From positions 17,112,001 through 17,176,000 of the forward strand of contig NC_063257.1 of the NCBI RefSeq assembly GCF_019578655.1: 64,000 nt of DNA, read 5' to 3'. The notes under the pieces are model-generated. The model had not been told where the DNA came from, searched no databases, and saw only the letters and a list, made by a program, of their open reading frames with translations. Positions 24,517-36,675 of this stretch are shown here, in pieces. The position numbers and the translations under genes were made by a program. The stretch's first letter is position 1. Every line of letters begins with the position of its first letter. This DNA is from Ricinus communis (lineage: Eukaryota > Streptophyta > Magnoliopsida > Malpighiales > Euphorbiaceae).

Positions 24517-25365
24517 GTAAACTCAATCATTGTTAATCAAAAGACTCAAGCATCCAATTCTTCCCACCTGTTTCACAACAAATAGTCTAACTCATCTTTA
24601 AAGGATATAACTATGATGCATAATCCAAATTATCATAACCCTATTCAAAGAGGCAAAACCTTCATTCATAACAAGAGATCAATAGAGATTTATACATTTT
24701 TTATCACTTGCTTTTCAAGCTCTTATACTTTTTTTCTTTTCTTTACACCTATTGGATTTTAATTTTTGATACTTGGGGAATTTCTTTCTTTCTTGAGATG
24801 TTATGTATTTTTATGTAAATATAAATATGGGTAATGAATGCACCTGGTTACTCAACAAAACATACATCAAGATGCTTTGTATACTCCTGATCTTAATTGC
24901 CTTTTTACGTGAAAATCGACATTGGTCATGAAGATTCTTGGTTACTAAGCAACTAAGATTAGTGAAGTAGAATTATATCACTTAGAGCTTTAACTTGCCC
25001 ATATCATATCTCATAAACTTAGGCAAGCCAATTTAGTAACAAGAAAATCATAATCTAGATCATACACTTCCAATTATATCTAACTCAAATTTGCAAACTA
25101 TTCATCATGTCCATATGCAAAGAATAGATACTTAATCATTTAAGTGCAAATAACTCATGAATTCACATTATACATGTTAAAAACTAACTCAAGAGTTCAA
25201 GAATCTTAACATAATAGTATTCTTTCATCGACTCTTATATCGAATAATAAGAAAAAACTGAGTAAAAGAATGTTAAAATATTACAAAATTTCACCAAAGT
25301 TATTAATTCTCATGGCATGGCATGTAAAGTTTAATTGAAGAAATATTCTATTTCTCAGCCCTACA

Positions 25366-25393
25366 CTTAGATTTGACATTGTCCTCAATGTCA
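25366..25393 (-). promoter_or_regulatory. Element X internal hairpin 1
   Basis: Perfect 8-bp stem TGACATTG / CAATGTCA with loop AGGA (25374-25393) on the minus strand, followed by aagtgtaggg. Confidence 0.75.
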
Positions 25394-25554
25394 TTGCATA
25401 TATAAAAATAAAGATCAAGAATAGAGGAAAAAGATAGAAAACTCTCCTAGAGGTTTGCAATGCATAGTAAGCCATGAACTTGAATTCCAATCTCAACCAT
25501 CCTAACCTTTTAGTTCTCAAATTAAAACATTTAATTTGAAGTCAAAATTGGGCA

Positions 25555-25755
25555 AGGAAATGGTGGAGTCGCAGGTGCCGCGACCTCGCAACATAAGTGC
25601 TGGTGCCGCTACTGCCCGCCTCGCAACCTCGTCCGTTGCGTGTGGCCCGCGACTAGCAATTGGCCCGTGACCTCGCGACTGGTGACCTTCTACTGCTGCC
25701 ATGGCTATCTTTTTCACAGCCTCATCCACTGCGTGTGATCCTACTTCTGCATAGT
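25555..25755 (-). repeat. GC-rich degenerate minisatellite of element X
   Basis: Markedly GC-rich in AT-rich surroundings. Repeated words of the type gcgtgtgg/cccgcgac and cgcgac recur about every 70-95 bp. Homologous tracts lie at 38160-38500 and 41290-41510. Confidence 0.7.
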
Positions 25756-25756
25756 T

Positions 25757-28700
25757 CTAAGTGATGAATCTAGGAATTATGAACTAAAGAACATCCATTT
25801 TAATATGCTTCCTTCATTTTATGGTATGCCTAGTGACGATGCATAAATATTTATTCGAGAATCTTATGCCGTAGTTCATACTTTCCCATTATTTGGATTA
25901 AATGAAGATCAACTAAGAATGAGGTGTTTCCCTTATTCATTGAAAGAAAGAGCAAAGGCTTGGTTAATGACCTTGCCTCCTAATTCTTTGAGAACTTGGG
26001 ATGAAGTCTATCAAAAGTTTATGAGTAGATTTTACTTACACCAAAAGACCAAAGAATTAAGAGCTGAAATTTCTAATTTTTATCAAGAGGATGCTGAATC
26101 TTTTCATGAAGCATGTGATCGCTTCAATTCACTTTTATTGTAATGCCCACACCATGGACTTCCATTCTCAATAACTAACCAATTATTTTATGATGGATTG
26201 ACACAACAATATCAATGTATGGTTGATAATACACCTAGGGGTGCTATATTAGAAAGGACAGCTGATGAAGTTTATGACATCTTTGAGATGTTAAGAGCCA
26301 ATTCTCAACAAAAGAGTGTGAGGACAAAAAGAGTAGGAGTAAGTGAAGTAGTAGCTAGTAGTGAGATGGCTATGCAATTAGCTGCATTGACTAAGCAAGT
26401 AAAATGCTTGCTTCAACAAAAAACTCACCAAACAATGAGGTATATGGTATTTGTGGTATTTATGGTTATGGTGCTAATGTTTGTTCATCTTTTGATAATT
26501 ATAGAGGAAATATGTATGACCAAACAAATTTGATGGATTTTCACCAACCCGTGCATCTATAAATGATCCTTATTCCAACACATATAACATAGGTTGGAGA
26601 AACCGTCCAAATCTTTCTTAGAAATATAATGACCAAAACCCACCATAATTGTTGATAAATCAAAATCAACCTTATTACCAAGACCAGTATTCTTAATTCC
26701 AAAGGAACTCCAATCCTTTCTTTCAAGATCAAGAACAAACTCTTTGATCTAATGAACAAAGGAAGCCAAATTTGGAAAAAAAACACTTCAATCATTTATG
26801 ATGGCTTCTCATGATAGGATGGAGAGGAATGGGAAAAAGACAGATTCTATTGAGGCTTTTAATGGAATGTTTAGAAGCTCAAATGGGACAAATTGTTGAA
26901 GTTGTTCAAGAGCTCAATAAAGAGAAACTGTCACGACCCGATATGTGGACCCGTGACTGGCACTAGGGAATGGATAGGCTTAAGGCCACCAAGACCCGTA
27001 GTAAGCCTTACTAATCGACATTTCAAATATGTATATAAAAATATAATATTATACCAGTCCAACATGCCATACACAAGTCTCTAACTGGACAATAATAATA
27101 CCACAATTTTGCTACAGACTAGAGCAAACATAACATGTCAGGTATACTACTGCAAAGAGTCTATAATTAAAAATATGAAAGTATAAATCAATTGCAATAG
27201 GCCCGATGGAGAAGGAAGTCGGACTGTCAACGCAGGACGACAGAGAATCCTAACTGTCACCTGAAAAATTAAATTTGAAACTGTCAGCCTCGAGAGTGAG
27301 TTAAAATCATATAATCCTAAACAAGTACAGTCTCCTCAATATAACATTTATTAAATCAGGATGTCATGTCATATTATATCAAAATACGTGTCATGCCATA
27401 ATTCAGAAAGAAAATACAATTGAAATACTTATGGGATGAGTGCCTCAGCAGAACCCTAACCCTCAATACTAGTAGCCTTCCGGCTCTCAACCAGGGTCCT
27501 TAAATCCAGCCTGATCACTTGATTCCCAATAAGCCCGCTCCCAGAGAGCAACGCTCGACCAGGGACCTTCCTCTGGCAGTCAAACTTCCATAGCCTAGAG
27601 AGTTATACTCGACTAGGGAAAAACCCAAAAATAACCATTACTATCTGTCTTAGATTATTATCGGTGCGCATGCGGTCCTAATGCAACCCATCAGATAGCA
27701 TGTTCTACTGTCGCCTCATCCTAATGTCACATTCATAACATATATAATAATTATAAACAGTATAATATAGGCAAACACCATTTATTTGATAACATATTAA
27801 GAATTAAAATTTAGTCATATTGAGTGAAGTAAACATGCAAATTATGTGCAATAATAATAATAATATTAAAATGACATTAAATATGATATTGATAATAAAA
27901 AAATAGATTTACTAATGACAATGCTAATAATATTAGTGATAATTATAAATCAATGAAATTATTCATAATAACGATGATAATAATTGTTATAATTATTAAT
28001 CAATTAGCATCGTATTTAATTTAGACATGACAAGGCACAGTTGAATTATATGATTTTAACTCACAGCTCATTGCTCGCAATCCGCCGGATGGACGGATTA
28101 TTTATTCATGAAAACACTCGGTTAATAAGATACTCTAAATTTTTCCTAGGCCTAGACTCTTAGATTAGACTGCCTAATAAAATTCAGACTCGAAAATTCT
28201 ACCGAAAATTCGGCAAAACCTCCTCTAAAATATGGACATTTACCCCCCGTATAACGGGTCTAGAACCTGCTGGAAACACTTCAATTATTCTGCAATTAAT
28301 TTACGGGAGTCGGGCCACCAAAACTACATTATTTTTCCCGACTCTGCAACACACCATAGATCGCAATTATTTTACAGACGGTCTGACATAATATTTATTT
28401 CGACAACCAACCCACACATAATTTTCTAGTATTTAAACTAATTCAACACAATAATTAATCACCCATAAATTGTAGCATTTATATTTAAATCACAACTAAG
28501 TAAATCCAATTAAATTAAATTATCCAAAATTGATATTTAATAGCAACAATATTTTCTAAAATTATAAAATAATCTTTAGGGTCTAAATAAAATTATACCA
28601 AGTCGAAAATCCAAAATTTTGCTCGTCCGGAAAACACCGGGGTCCGAAAGCCAGTACTGCTAATAGTGTCAAAATTCAAATTCAGAAGCGCCTACGTGAA

Positions 28701-30284
28701 GCTTGAGTTACGGGGAGTCTGAAAACATAAGAGTTTTGGTGAAAAACTCGCTGAAAGACACCGGATCGAGGCCGAAAAGTCTTGGCTCCAGTGAGGACAA
28801 ACACAGCTACCGGTGAGGAAATCATGGCTAGGAAGCTCAGCCTAGGGGTTTCCGGTGGCGGGGAGCTTGATTTCAGCATCATATGAGCGATTAGATGTCG
28901 GGCAGATGGCAGCTCATTTCTCCACGCGAACGTCACCAGCGAGGGAGGGAGGAAGAAAAAGGTGGCGCGATGGCAAGGAGGGGAAGGAGGAGAAGTCGAC
29001 AAGAGCACTGGTCATACTGTGGCCTAGGAGATGGTAGAAGCCGGGGGAGGGGGAGAGAGTGAGCAGCGGGGAGGAAGAAAGGTGGGGGTGGGAAGAAAAA
29101 GGGAGGAAGGTAAACCTTTTTATTAATTAATTATTATTATTAATTTTATTTTATTTTATTTCAGCTATTACAGAAACTATCAAGTCAACCTAAACAAGCC
29201 AATTCTATTACTACTGTTAGAAAATGTGAGGTTGTTAATAATATAATTACTACGAAAATTGAAATGAATTCTTTTTCTTATGCAGGTACACCTAAAAATG
29301 ATGGATTAGTGCAAATCAATAAGGAGAGCATATAAAAGAAAGAAAAAGTAGAGCCTAATATTAGGCTTGAGAAGAAAGAAAATGAAGCATTTTCTGTACT
29401 TGAATTCCATAAAGCAGCTCAGCCTTATAGACCATTTATTCGTTTTCTAAACCAATCCAAAGAGTACAAAAAGGATAAGATCTTTTTTAAAAGTATTGAG
29501 ATGCTCTCTAAAGTTAATACTAATTTACCTTTGTTGGATGTTATCAAGAATAAGCCAGCTTATATAAAGTTCTTTATAGAGTTGAACACCAATAAAAGGC
29601 GATATGCGAAAAATGAAATAGTACAAGTAACAAGTGTAATGCTTCAACATCAGTTGCCCCCTTAAGATGAAGGATCATGGTAGCTTCACCATTGATATCA
29701 CAATAGGTGACAAAAAGGTTACAAAAGCCATGTTAGATTTGGAAGCAAGCATAAACTTGATGCCTTATTCGATGTATGAACAACTTGGCTTAGGAGAGTT
29801 GAAGCCTACCACCATGGCTCTACAGCTTGCAGGTAAATTAATAAAATATCTTAGAGGTATAGTGGAAGACTTGCTAGTACAAGTGGTTTAGTTAATAATT
29901 CCTGTTGATTTTGTAGTGCTTGACATGGAAAACACACCAGCAAAGGATAAAGAGCAAACTATACTCCTTGGTAGACCTTTCATGGCAACTACTAGAACTG
30001 TAATTGATGTACATAATGAAAAACATACCATGACAGTTTTAGGAGAAACTATGGAATTTAAAGTGTTTGATTCTCTAACTTTATCTCCTAAATCTACTAT
30101 TGATAAGTGTTCATATAATTATTTAGATTCTCTTGTTTATGAACAATTATATAATGATATTCCATTCTTAATTGACAAGAGCTTTCGTGACACTTTAGAT
30201 GTTGGCATTAAAAGTATGAAGCCATACTTGAAAAGAATGGCTTATGACCAACAGGTGGAGTGCGCAGATGAACGCCCACCATGA
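25757..30284 (+). pseudogene. Element Y gag-protease, split by solo LTR S2
   Basis: Gag is readable from about 25763, without its N-terminus: NMLPSFYGMPSDDA, then RCFPYSLKERAKAWLMTLPPNS (25919-26143) and RTADEVYDIFEMLRANSQQ (26198-26533). The frame is cut at 26927 by a 2.2 kb solo LTR and resumes at 29178. The protease at 29667-30284 has the active-site motif as DLEASINLMP, with Glu for the usual Gly of DLGAS, and keeps ILLGRPFMATTRTVIDV. A stop follows at 30284, with no RT, RNase H or integrase before the 3' non-coding region. The element is gag-protease only (TR-GAG-like) and depends on partners. Both the active-site change and several stops make it dead. Confidence 0.8.
26928..29172. repeat. 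S2: solo LTR of a Ty3/gypsy (probably Tekay/Del-type) element
   Basis: It runs from TGTCACGACCCGA to TATTACA, 2245 bp, flanked by a perfect 5-bp duplication gaaac (26923-26927 and 29173-29177). Removing it restores the gag reading frame of element Y. Length and the TCACGACCC terminus fit Tekay/Del-like LTRs. The orientation is probably minus, because on that strand the start is AT-rich and followed by a C/T-rich leader. It contains no protein domain; the short ORFs at 28682-29037 lie in the purine-rich leader and are spurious. Confidence 0.85.
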
Positions 30285-30502
30285 GCATAATCAGGAATGT
30301 CTAGCTATAGATAATAAACTTAGCAATTGTATTTTATTTTTATGCATTTAAGTTATTTTTTTATTTTTAAAATTTTAGTGTTTTATGTTTAACTTGTAAG
30401 CCTATGAAGGAAACGTAAGTATTCCTATCTTCTTTGATTCTCAAAAGGCAACATTTCTCTATGTGAAGCAATTAGACCCCTTTTAAAAAATTTTACTTCT
30501 GA
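30285..30502 (+). other. Element Y, sequence after protease
   Basis: Non-coding. It joins 38158 once element G and one gggag copy are removed. Confidence 0.6.
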
Positions 30503-30507
30503 GGGAG

Positions 30508-31991
30508 TGAACGGGTTGTCGAAGCCCTTCAAAATAAATTACTGATTTTCCTAAACTAACTTGTAGAAATAGTGAAACCAGGTCGAATCCCAAGGGAACC
30601 AATGTGGATAGCTTCTCAAAGTAAAATAAAAGGGGGGTTTTTGAATGTTTGAATCAAAATTATAAATAAGCAGAAAATAATGAAGGCTGAATAGTAAATA
30701 AAAATCAATCTTAACAAAATTCCAATTCAAGAGTGCTAATTCCATCCAATTGTAATCATGATCATAGGCTAAAATATTAATTCTTCTATTCAAGTACTTA
30801 GTCTACTTATTCGAAAAAGCCGCAACAAGTGTAATTCTTCTAATATAATTGACTCAAACCCAACATCCAAATCAAAACTTACCATTAGTCAACTGGGCAC
30901 GATAGCGTTCCATATCAACTTAATGATAGCATTAAGAATAATGAGAATGACTAAACCAACATTAATTTAATTGAGATAACTGCAATTGAAATAACCTTGT
31001 TCCTTTATTTTCCTAGAGCTTATCATGCAAGCTATGTAATTCGAATAAGCCGTAATCACACACACATGAGCCAGCTCCTTGCTACTTGTGTCAATCGTTC
31101 ATGACAATTACGGATCACAAACTCAAAGTTTAGCAATAGAAAAATCAATATCAAAGTTGAGTCGTCAGTTCAATCAATATCAATAATTCATAAATAATAG
31201 GAACAAGAAATAAAGAATACTTGAATTAAAGAAGAATTCTGTTAAGCTCAAAGCCTCACAAAATCACAATTGAAATTTATTCACTCTTGAATTAGAAACT
31301 AGAAAACTTAGCCACTCATGGTGGAGTAAGAATTAACAAGAATTGTAGAGAGTAGAAGAAGAAATAAGAATATGAATATCAATTTGAATCTAAATCTGAA
31401 TCTCCATCTAAATCTCAATATCTAGCCGTCCTTATATAGGAAGTAAAACCTTAAACCCTAATAGAATCCTTATCAAAAAGAAATAAGCTTCCTATTTAAT
31501 CTTATCCCTACAAGAAATGATAAGATTAAAAGTGATCTAAATAAATTAAAACCCTAAATACATGGAAGAAAGTTCTATTAATCCAACACTTCCAAAAATA
31601 GAGGAGATTAACTAGGGATAGGTCCACCACAATGAAAACTCTGAAAATTTTGAAGCTCTCCTTAGCATCTTTTAGCAGCTCATGGGGTGCAAGGCGTGGT
31701 CACGCCTTGCTGATAGTAGTCTTCTGCACAGATTTCTGCGGAGCTTATGGGCTGTAAGGCGTGGTCACGCCTTGTCGACAGTGATCTTCTGTGCAGATTT
31801 CTGCGCTTCCTCCAAAAGACTTAGTTTTTGATAAATGATGACTTAAAACATGTCTTTAGGCTGGATTTTGCTCCATCCTTGATATTGCATCACCTAAGTC
31901 AGAATAAACATAATTTCCATAATTAAGTACATTATTCAACCAAATTGCAAGGAAATTCAACACGATAAATATAACTATTTGTGACTTATCA
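30508..31991 (-). repeat. Element G 3' LTR
   Basis: Runs TGAACGGG to CTTATCA on the plus strand. Minus-strand TATA box (CCTATATAAG) at 31431-31440. Two copies of the word aaggcgtggtcacgcctt lie upstream at about 31690-31775. A short hexamer run of gaatct type occupies about 31370-31420. Confidence 0.92.
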
Positions 31992-32030
31992 AATTCCCCT
32001 ACACTTAATTTATGCTTGTCCTCAGGCATA
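31992..32030 (-). promoter_or_regulatory. Element G polypurine tract and hairpin 2
   Basis: Minus strand stem TATGCCTG / CAAGCATA with loop AGGA (32011-32030; one mismatch), then aagtgtaggggaattt next to the LTR. Confidence 0.7.
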
Positions 32031-33324
32031 CCTCAATTCAACATACCAATTCTCCTTTTAACCTTCCTTTCATCTCTTTCAATCTCCTCAAATACCAAAT
32101 AAATTAAACATACATTAATGAGCTGAATAATAATGACAATCAAGAGATTAGCATTCATAGGATAAATTTTGTAAAAAGAACAAGTATCTCAATAATTCAT
32201 CAAAATCAAAGCAACGAGACTTAACACCCTTACATGGTTTCACTCAATATTCTCAAAGTGTTTAGGGTGCATTTACTCTTGGAATCAAAACAAAGCATGT
32301 TATTACCATAAGCTTGCTAATGAATCAAGTCTCCACCACTACACATGAATTAGATGCAAAAATCAAAGGGACTTTACAAAGGTTGTAATGGGGCTTAGGA
32401 AAGGGTGTGATAAAGGAAGAGCTGAGATGTTTCATAATTAAGACAAAAAGATTAGATTCTTGCATGGTAACTTATGCCACATCCACGAAACATATTACAA
32501 AAACTTTGAGATTTATTCCCACATTTTATATTAGCACTAAAAATCTTGGAGAAATAACATGTAATAATTCAATTCAATATATTTGATGAATACTTCTCCA
32601 ATTATCCTCTTTCATGAAAGGAATAAATATCAACTTCCTTTCCCCATTTTTTTCTTTTCTTTCTCTCTTTTTCTTTTTTTTGTTGTTGTTTCATTTGTAC
32701 CATGCAACACTTCCCTTCTTGTCTTGACAAGGGTAGAAAAATAGAGGTAGCAAACGAAAGGTCTTGGGTTAAACAACATGTGTTAAAAATAAAAAAGAAA
32801 ATGGAAAATAGGCTCAAAGTGGCTAACTAAAAGAGAAATCAACACGGTAGGTATTTTAAGAGTCTAAGAATAGGTTAATCCTAATTGCCCTTATCATATT
32901 AAAACATCAATCCAAAAATGTGGTCTCAATATGAATTCAGAAGCAAGTTCTAGAATAATCATACTAGTTTGATAACACTCAATAAAAAAATAATTAGAGC
33001 AAAATATAATGAACTGCTCTTTGGCTCAAAAGCTCACTTGAATGTTTACATTTGTATCAAGTCTTATGCATTTTTCAATCAATAAACTAATGAGATACCT
33101 TCGGATAGTTTTAAAGAAATACTAATCATGCTTATCCCCTTTCATGCATTGAAATTCAAACCAAAAATGTATTTCTAACTTACATGGTATTCCAGGTTAT
33201 CAAAATAAAACTCAAGGTTGCAAAAGAAGAATTAGAACATATGAATTAAAGCATACCTAATTATAAGCATAAAAAAAAATATTTTGAAAAAGTAAAGGAA
33301 ATCATGTAATTATCATATTCCTCC
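32031..33324 (-). other. Element G long non-coding 3' spacer
   Basis: No coding region. About 32250-32400 is the block shared with B (10650-10833) and D (46278-46460), again about 275 bp from hairpin 2. Confidence 0.65.
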
Positions 33325-33357
33325 CCCACACCTAAACTATACATTGTCCTCAATGTA
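33325..33357 (-). promoter_or_regulatory. Element G internal hairpin 1 and purine tract
   Basis: Perfect 7-bp stem TACATTG / CAATGTA with loop AGGA (33340-33357), then aggtgtgggggagg on the minus strand. Confidence 0.75.
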
Positions 33358-33574
33358 TCAAAAAGAAAATGGCTCACAAAAGAAATGAAAAGAAATATGA
33401 AACTCCCCTGATTTGCGAGCAATTCATACTGAATAGTGAGTGGTGATGGTGGGAAAGGAAGTAGAACCGCCTAGTAAAAATAGAAAGTTTTGGTGATGGC
33501 TGCTGCAAAAGAAAATAAAACGTTGGTGGCTATGGCAAAATAAAACGTTCTCTTTTCTTTTCTCTTTTTTTTTA

Positions 33575-33725
33575 AGCACAAAAATAAATAATAATAATAA
33601 AAATTAAAAATTAAAAATAAATTAAATTAAATTAAATTAAATAATAAAAAATTAAATAAATTAAATAAAAATAATAAAAAAATAAAAACAAAATAATAAT
33701 AAAAAAACAAAAAGAACAAAAAGAA
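33575..33725. repeat. A/T simple-sequence stretch
   Basis: aaattaaatt-type low-complexity run inside element G. Confidence 0.8.
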
Positions 33726-33734
33726 AAGTGGTTT

Positions 33735-34045
33735 GAAGTAAGGCGTGGTCACGCCTTATAAGAAGTGAGCTTCTGTAATTTTTTGGTGCAGTTTTTCAAA
33801 ACAAAACAGAAGACAGCTTGGAACAAGGCGTGGTCACGCCTTGTAAGAAGCGAGCTTCTGTAATTTTTTGGTGCAGTTTTTCAAGACAAAACAGAAGACA
33901 ACTTGGAACAAGGCGTGGTCACGCCTTGTAAGAAGCGAGCTTCTGTAATTTTTTGAATTTTTTTTTTGTGCAGTTTTGCAAAACAAAACAGAAGACAGCT
34001 TGGAACAAGGCGTGGTCACGCCGTGTAAGAAGCAAGCTTCTGTAA
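33735..34045 (-). repeat. Element G palindrome-bearing tandem repeat (~85-97 bp, 4 units)
   Basis: Each unit starts with AAGGCGTG-GT-CACGCCTT, an 8-bp inverted repeat with a 2-bp spacer, followed by a cttctg...gcag segment. Copies start near 33740, 33827, 33910 and 34007. The same word occurs twice in each LTR of G. Confidence 0.88.
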
Positions 34046-34145
34046 TAATTTTTTTTTAAAAAGAAATTAAAAACTAAAAACTAAAAACAAAATAAACTAA
34101 GTGAAAGAAAAAAAATAATAATAAAAATAATAAAAATAAAGCAAG

Positions 34146-34165
34146 TATTTGGGTTGCCTCCCAAT
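34146..34165 (-). other. Element G pol-end hairpin
   Basis: Minus strand ATTGGGAGGCAACCCAAA: a 5-bp TTGGG / CCCAA stem just after the last codons of pol. Similar words follow pol in D (about 45197-45215) and E (60645-60662). Confidence 0.6.
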
Positions 34166-34185
34166 AGCACAATTGTTTAACGTCG

Positions 34186-36619
34186 TTATGCTCGACGGAA
34201 TGATAAAATATTTGAGTCATCCAAATAAGTGAGGTGATCCAAAGGAAAACTAATGGAACATAAAGCAATTTCACCCTCATGGAAGATCTTCAATCTATGA
34301 CCATTCAGTTTGAAAATTTTATCCGAATCCAAGCTTCTAATTTCCACTTCTAAATTAGATTGTGCATCTAATTCTTTCTCATCACTAATATTTTCTTTTG
34401 CAAATACTTCCTGCACAATTGGATTAATTACATCAATATGGCAAAGAGAATGTAAATTATTAGGATATTTCATTGCATCGAAAATATTAAATTTAACAAT
34501 CTCTCCATCAAACTCTATGGAGAGAGTACCCTCATCTACATTAATCTTTGTCTTAGCAGTTTTCATGAATGGTCGTCCTAATAAAATCGAAGCTGATTTT
34601 AATGAGGAATTACCATCCATTTCCAAAATGTAAAAGTCGACAGGAAATATGAGCTCATTAACCTGCACCAAAACATCTTCAACAACTCCAAGGGGATGAA
34701 TATAAGAATGATCAGCTAATTAAATCATTACACCAGTCTTTTGCAAGTTATTTAGTTTCAATTCTTGATAGATAGAAAATGGCATGACATTAATGGAAGC
34801 TCCTAAATCTAACATGGCATGCTCAATTTTCGTATTACCAATAACACAAGGTAATGAAAACATACCTGGATCCTTGCATTTTTCAGGCATATTCTTTTGC
34901 AAGATGGCCGACACATTCTTACTTACCACCACTTTCTCTTTTTCCTTCATCCTTCTTTTGTTTGTGCATAATTCCTTCAAGAACTTTGCATATTTAGGAA
35001 TTTTCTTGATAGCATCCAATAATGGGATATTTATCTCCACCTTCCTAAATGTATCCAGGATTTCCTTTTCTTGCTCATCTTCTTTTGGCTTAGCTAATCT
35101 GCTAGGAAAAGGAGGTAATGGAGTGTGAGATGAAAGAGATAGAGGAGGATCGAATTTTACCCCACGTGATGCTTTAGAGGAAGCTTCTTTTTCTTCCTTT
35201 TCCTTGCTCGGTTCACTTTTCTTAAGTGGAATAGACCCTGAAGAAATCTCCTTTCCACTTCTAAGAAAAATTGCACTAACATTCTCCTTTGGATTTATCT
35301 CTGGTTGTGAAGGTAGTTTTCCAGAATTTTGAGCCTCCAATTTACTAACCGACGTAGCCAGTTGAGTAATTTGATTGCCTAAACTCTGAATGCTTGACCT
35401 TGTTTCCTGTTGAAATTGAAGAGCATTGTTAGCAAGATTTTGAACAATATCTTCCAAGGACATACCTGAATTAGAAGCTTGAGGTTGTCTATTGAAATTC
35501 TCAGAAGGATACTTTTGTTGTCCTCCTTGGTTCCCATAGCTCAAATTCGGGTGATCTCTCCATCCAGGATTGTAATGATTAGAAAAGGGGTCATACTTCC
35601 TTTGAGATTGACCAGTAAATTCGCCTAGAGCGTTAGCTTCTTGCATGGAGTCTTGTTGCAATGTTGGACACATATCGGTGGGATGTCCTTGCAGTGAACA
35701 TATTCCACAGACTTTTGCCATTTGCAATTGCCCTACAGCCATTTGACGAACCAAAGCAGTTAAATCAGAAATTTGATTTTCAAGATTTTTAGTACTTACC
35801 TCATTATCTCGCCTTGTAGCTCCATCAGCCCTTGTACCAAATTGCTGAGAATTTTCGGCCATGTTTGAAATTAATTGCTTGGCTTCTTCAGGCGTTTTAT
35901 CTACCAAAGCTCCACCACTTGCTGCATCAATCATACTCCTATCCATTGGCAATAATCCTTCATAGAAATATTGGATTAGGAGTTTCAGAGAGATTTGATG
36001 ATGTGGGCATTTAGCACACAGTTGCTTGAACCTTTCCCAATATTCATACAACGTTTCCCAGTGAACTGTGTTATGCCAAAAATTTCTTTTCTGATGTTGG
36101 CAGCTCTTGTTGCAGGGAAAAACTTGTCGAGGAACAATCTTTTCATCTTGTTCCATGTTGTTATTGAACTGGAAGGTAGATAATAGAGCCAATCCTTTGC
36201 TTTATCCTTCAAAGAAAAGGGGAAAGCTCTAAGATTTATTTGCTCTTCGGTCACACCATGTGGTTTCATTCCGGAGCATACAATATGGAATTCTTTCAAG
36301 TGTTTATGAGGATCTTCACCTGCACATCCACGAAAAGAAGGGAGTAAGTGAATTAAACCAGATTTTAATTCAAAATCAACTGCAATATTAGGAAATGTAA
36401 TGCATAAAGGTTGTTGATTTAAATCGGTGCAGCCTAGCTCTTTGAGAGTTCATTCGCCATGTTTTCTGTAACTTCTTGAAAAGAGATGCGTCGCCAATAG
36501 CTATATCTATTTCCTCTATGAGATAATTTTTTCTTTGCTTAGTCTCCTTTCTTAATTGGCTAGTCTTCTCAATTTCGTGGATTAAACCGCAAATCAATAT
36601 CTTGAGAAGAACGAGTCAT
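34186..36619 (-). pseudogene. Element G gag-protease with fused integrase tail
   Basis: Starts at ATG 36619 (MTRSSQD), with early frame breaks. The capsid core is readable at 35985-36299 (EEQINLRAFPFSLKDKAKDWLYYLP). A 490-codon open stretch (34720-36192) holds the end of capsid, a canonical knuckle C-x2-C-x4-H-x4-C (CGICSLQGHPTDMC), a Gln- and Lys-rich linker, and protease motif LDLGASINVMP. After a single CAA-to-TAA stop (about 34720) it continues through ILLGRPFMKTAKTKI to IFKLNGHRLKIFHEG, which is the last part of an Athila integrase. RT, RNase H and the integrase catalytic core have been deleted, with the protease joined to the pol tail. This is the best preserved Gag in the window. Confidence 0.88.
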
Positions 36620-36653
36620 AAACAAATAAATTAATCAATGAGAAACTAAAATA

Positions 36654-36673
36654 GGTTCCCGGCAGCCCCCAAA
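36654..36673 (-). other. Element G primer binding site (variant)
   Basis: Minus strand TTTGGGGGCTGCCGGGAACC next to the 5' LTR. It resembles the tRNA-Asp-type site of the other Athila copies with a small deletion. The cognate tRNA is uncertain. Confidence 0.5.
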
Positions 36674-36675
36674 TT

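Larger units (their letters stand above)
22893..25755 (-). mobile_element. Element X non-coding 3' region (family C, truncated)
   Basis: It matches, in inverted orientation, the 3' region of element Y (38158-40018) and part of Z (41290-41884). It is interrupted by solo LTR S1. Read on the minus strand it contains a GC-rich tract (25555-25755), internal hairpin 1 (25374-25393) and spacer up to hairpin 2. It stops at about 25755, where plus-strand gag of element Y begins. No coding region. Confidence 0.75.

Noticed and set aside
28682..29037. Open frames on both strands in a GC-rich stretch
   Set aside because: They lie in the purine-rich leader of solo LTR S2, overlap each other and show no domain or codon pattern.
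33735..34045. Regular repeats with palindromes, superficially CRISPR-like
   Set aside because: Units are repeated along their whole length without unique spacers, in a plant retrotransposon; it is a tandem repeat.
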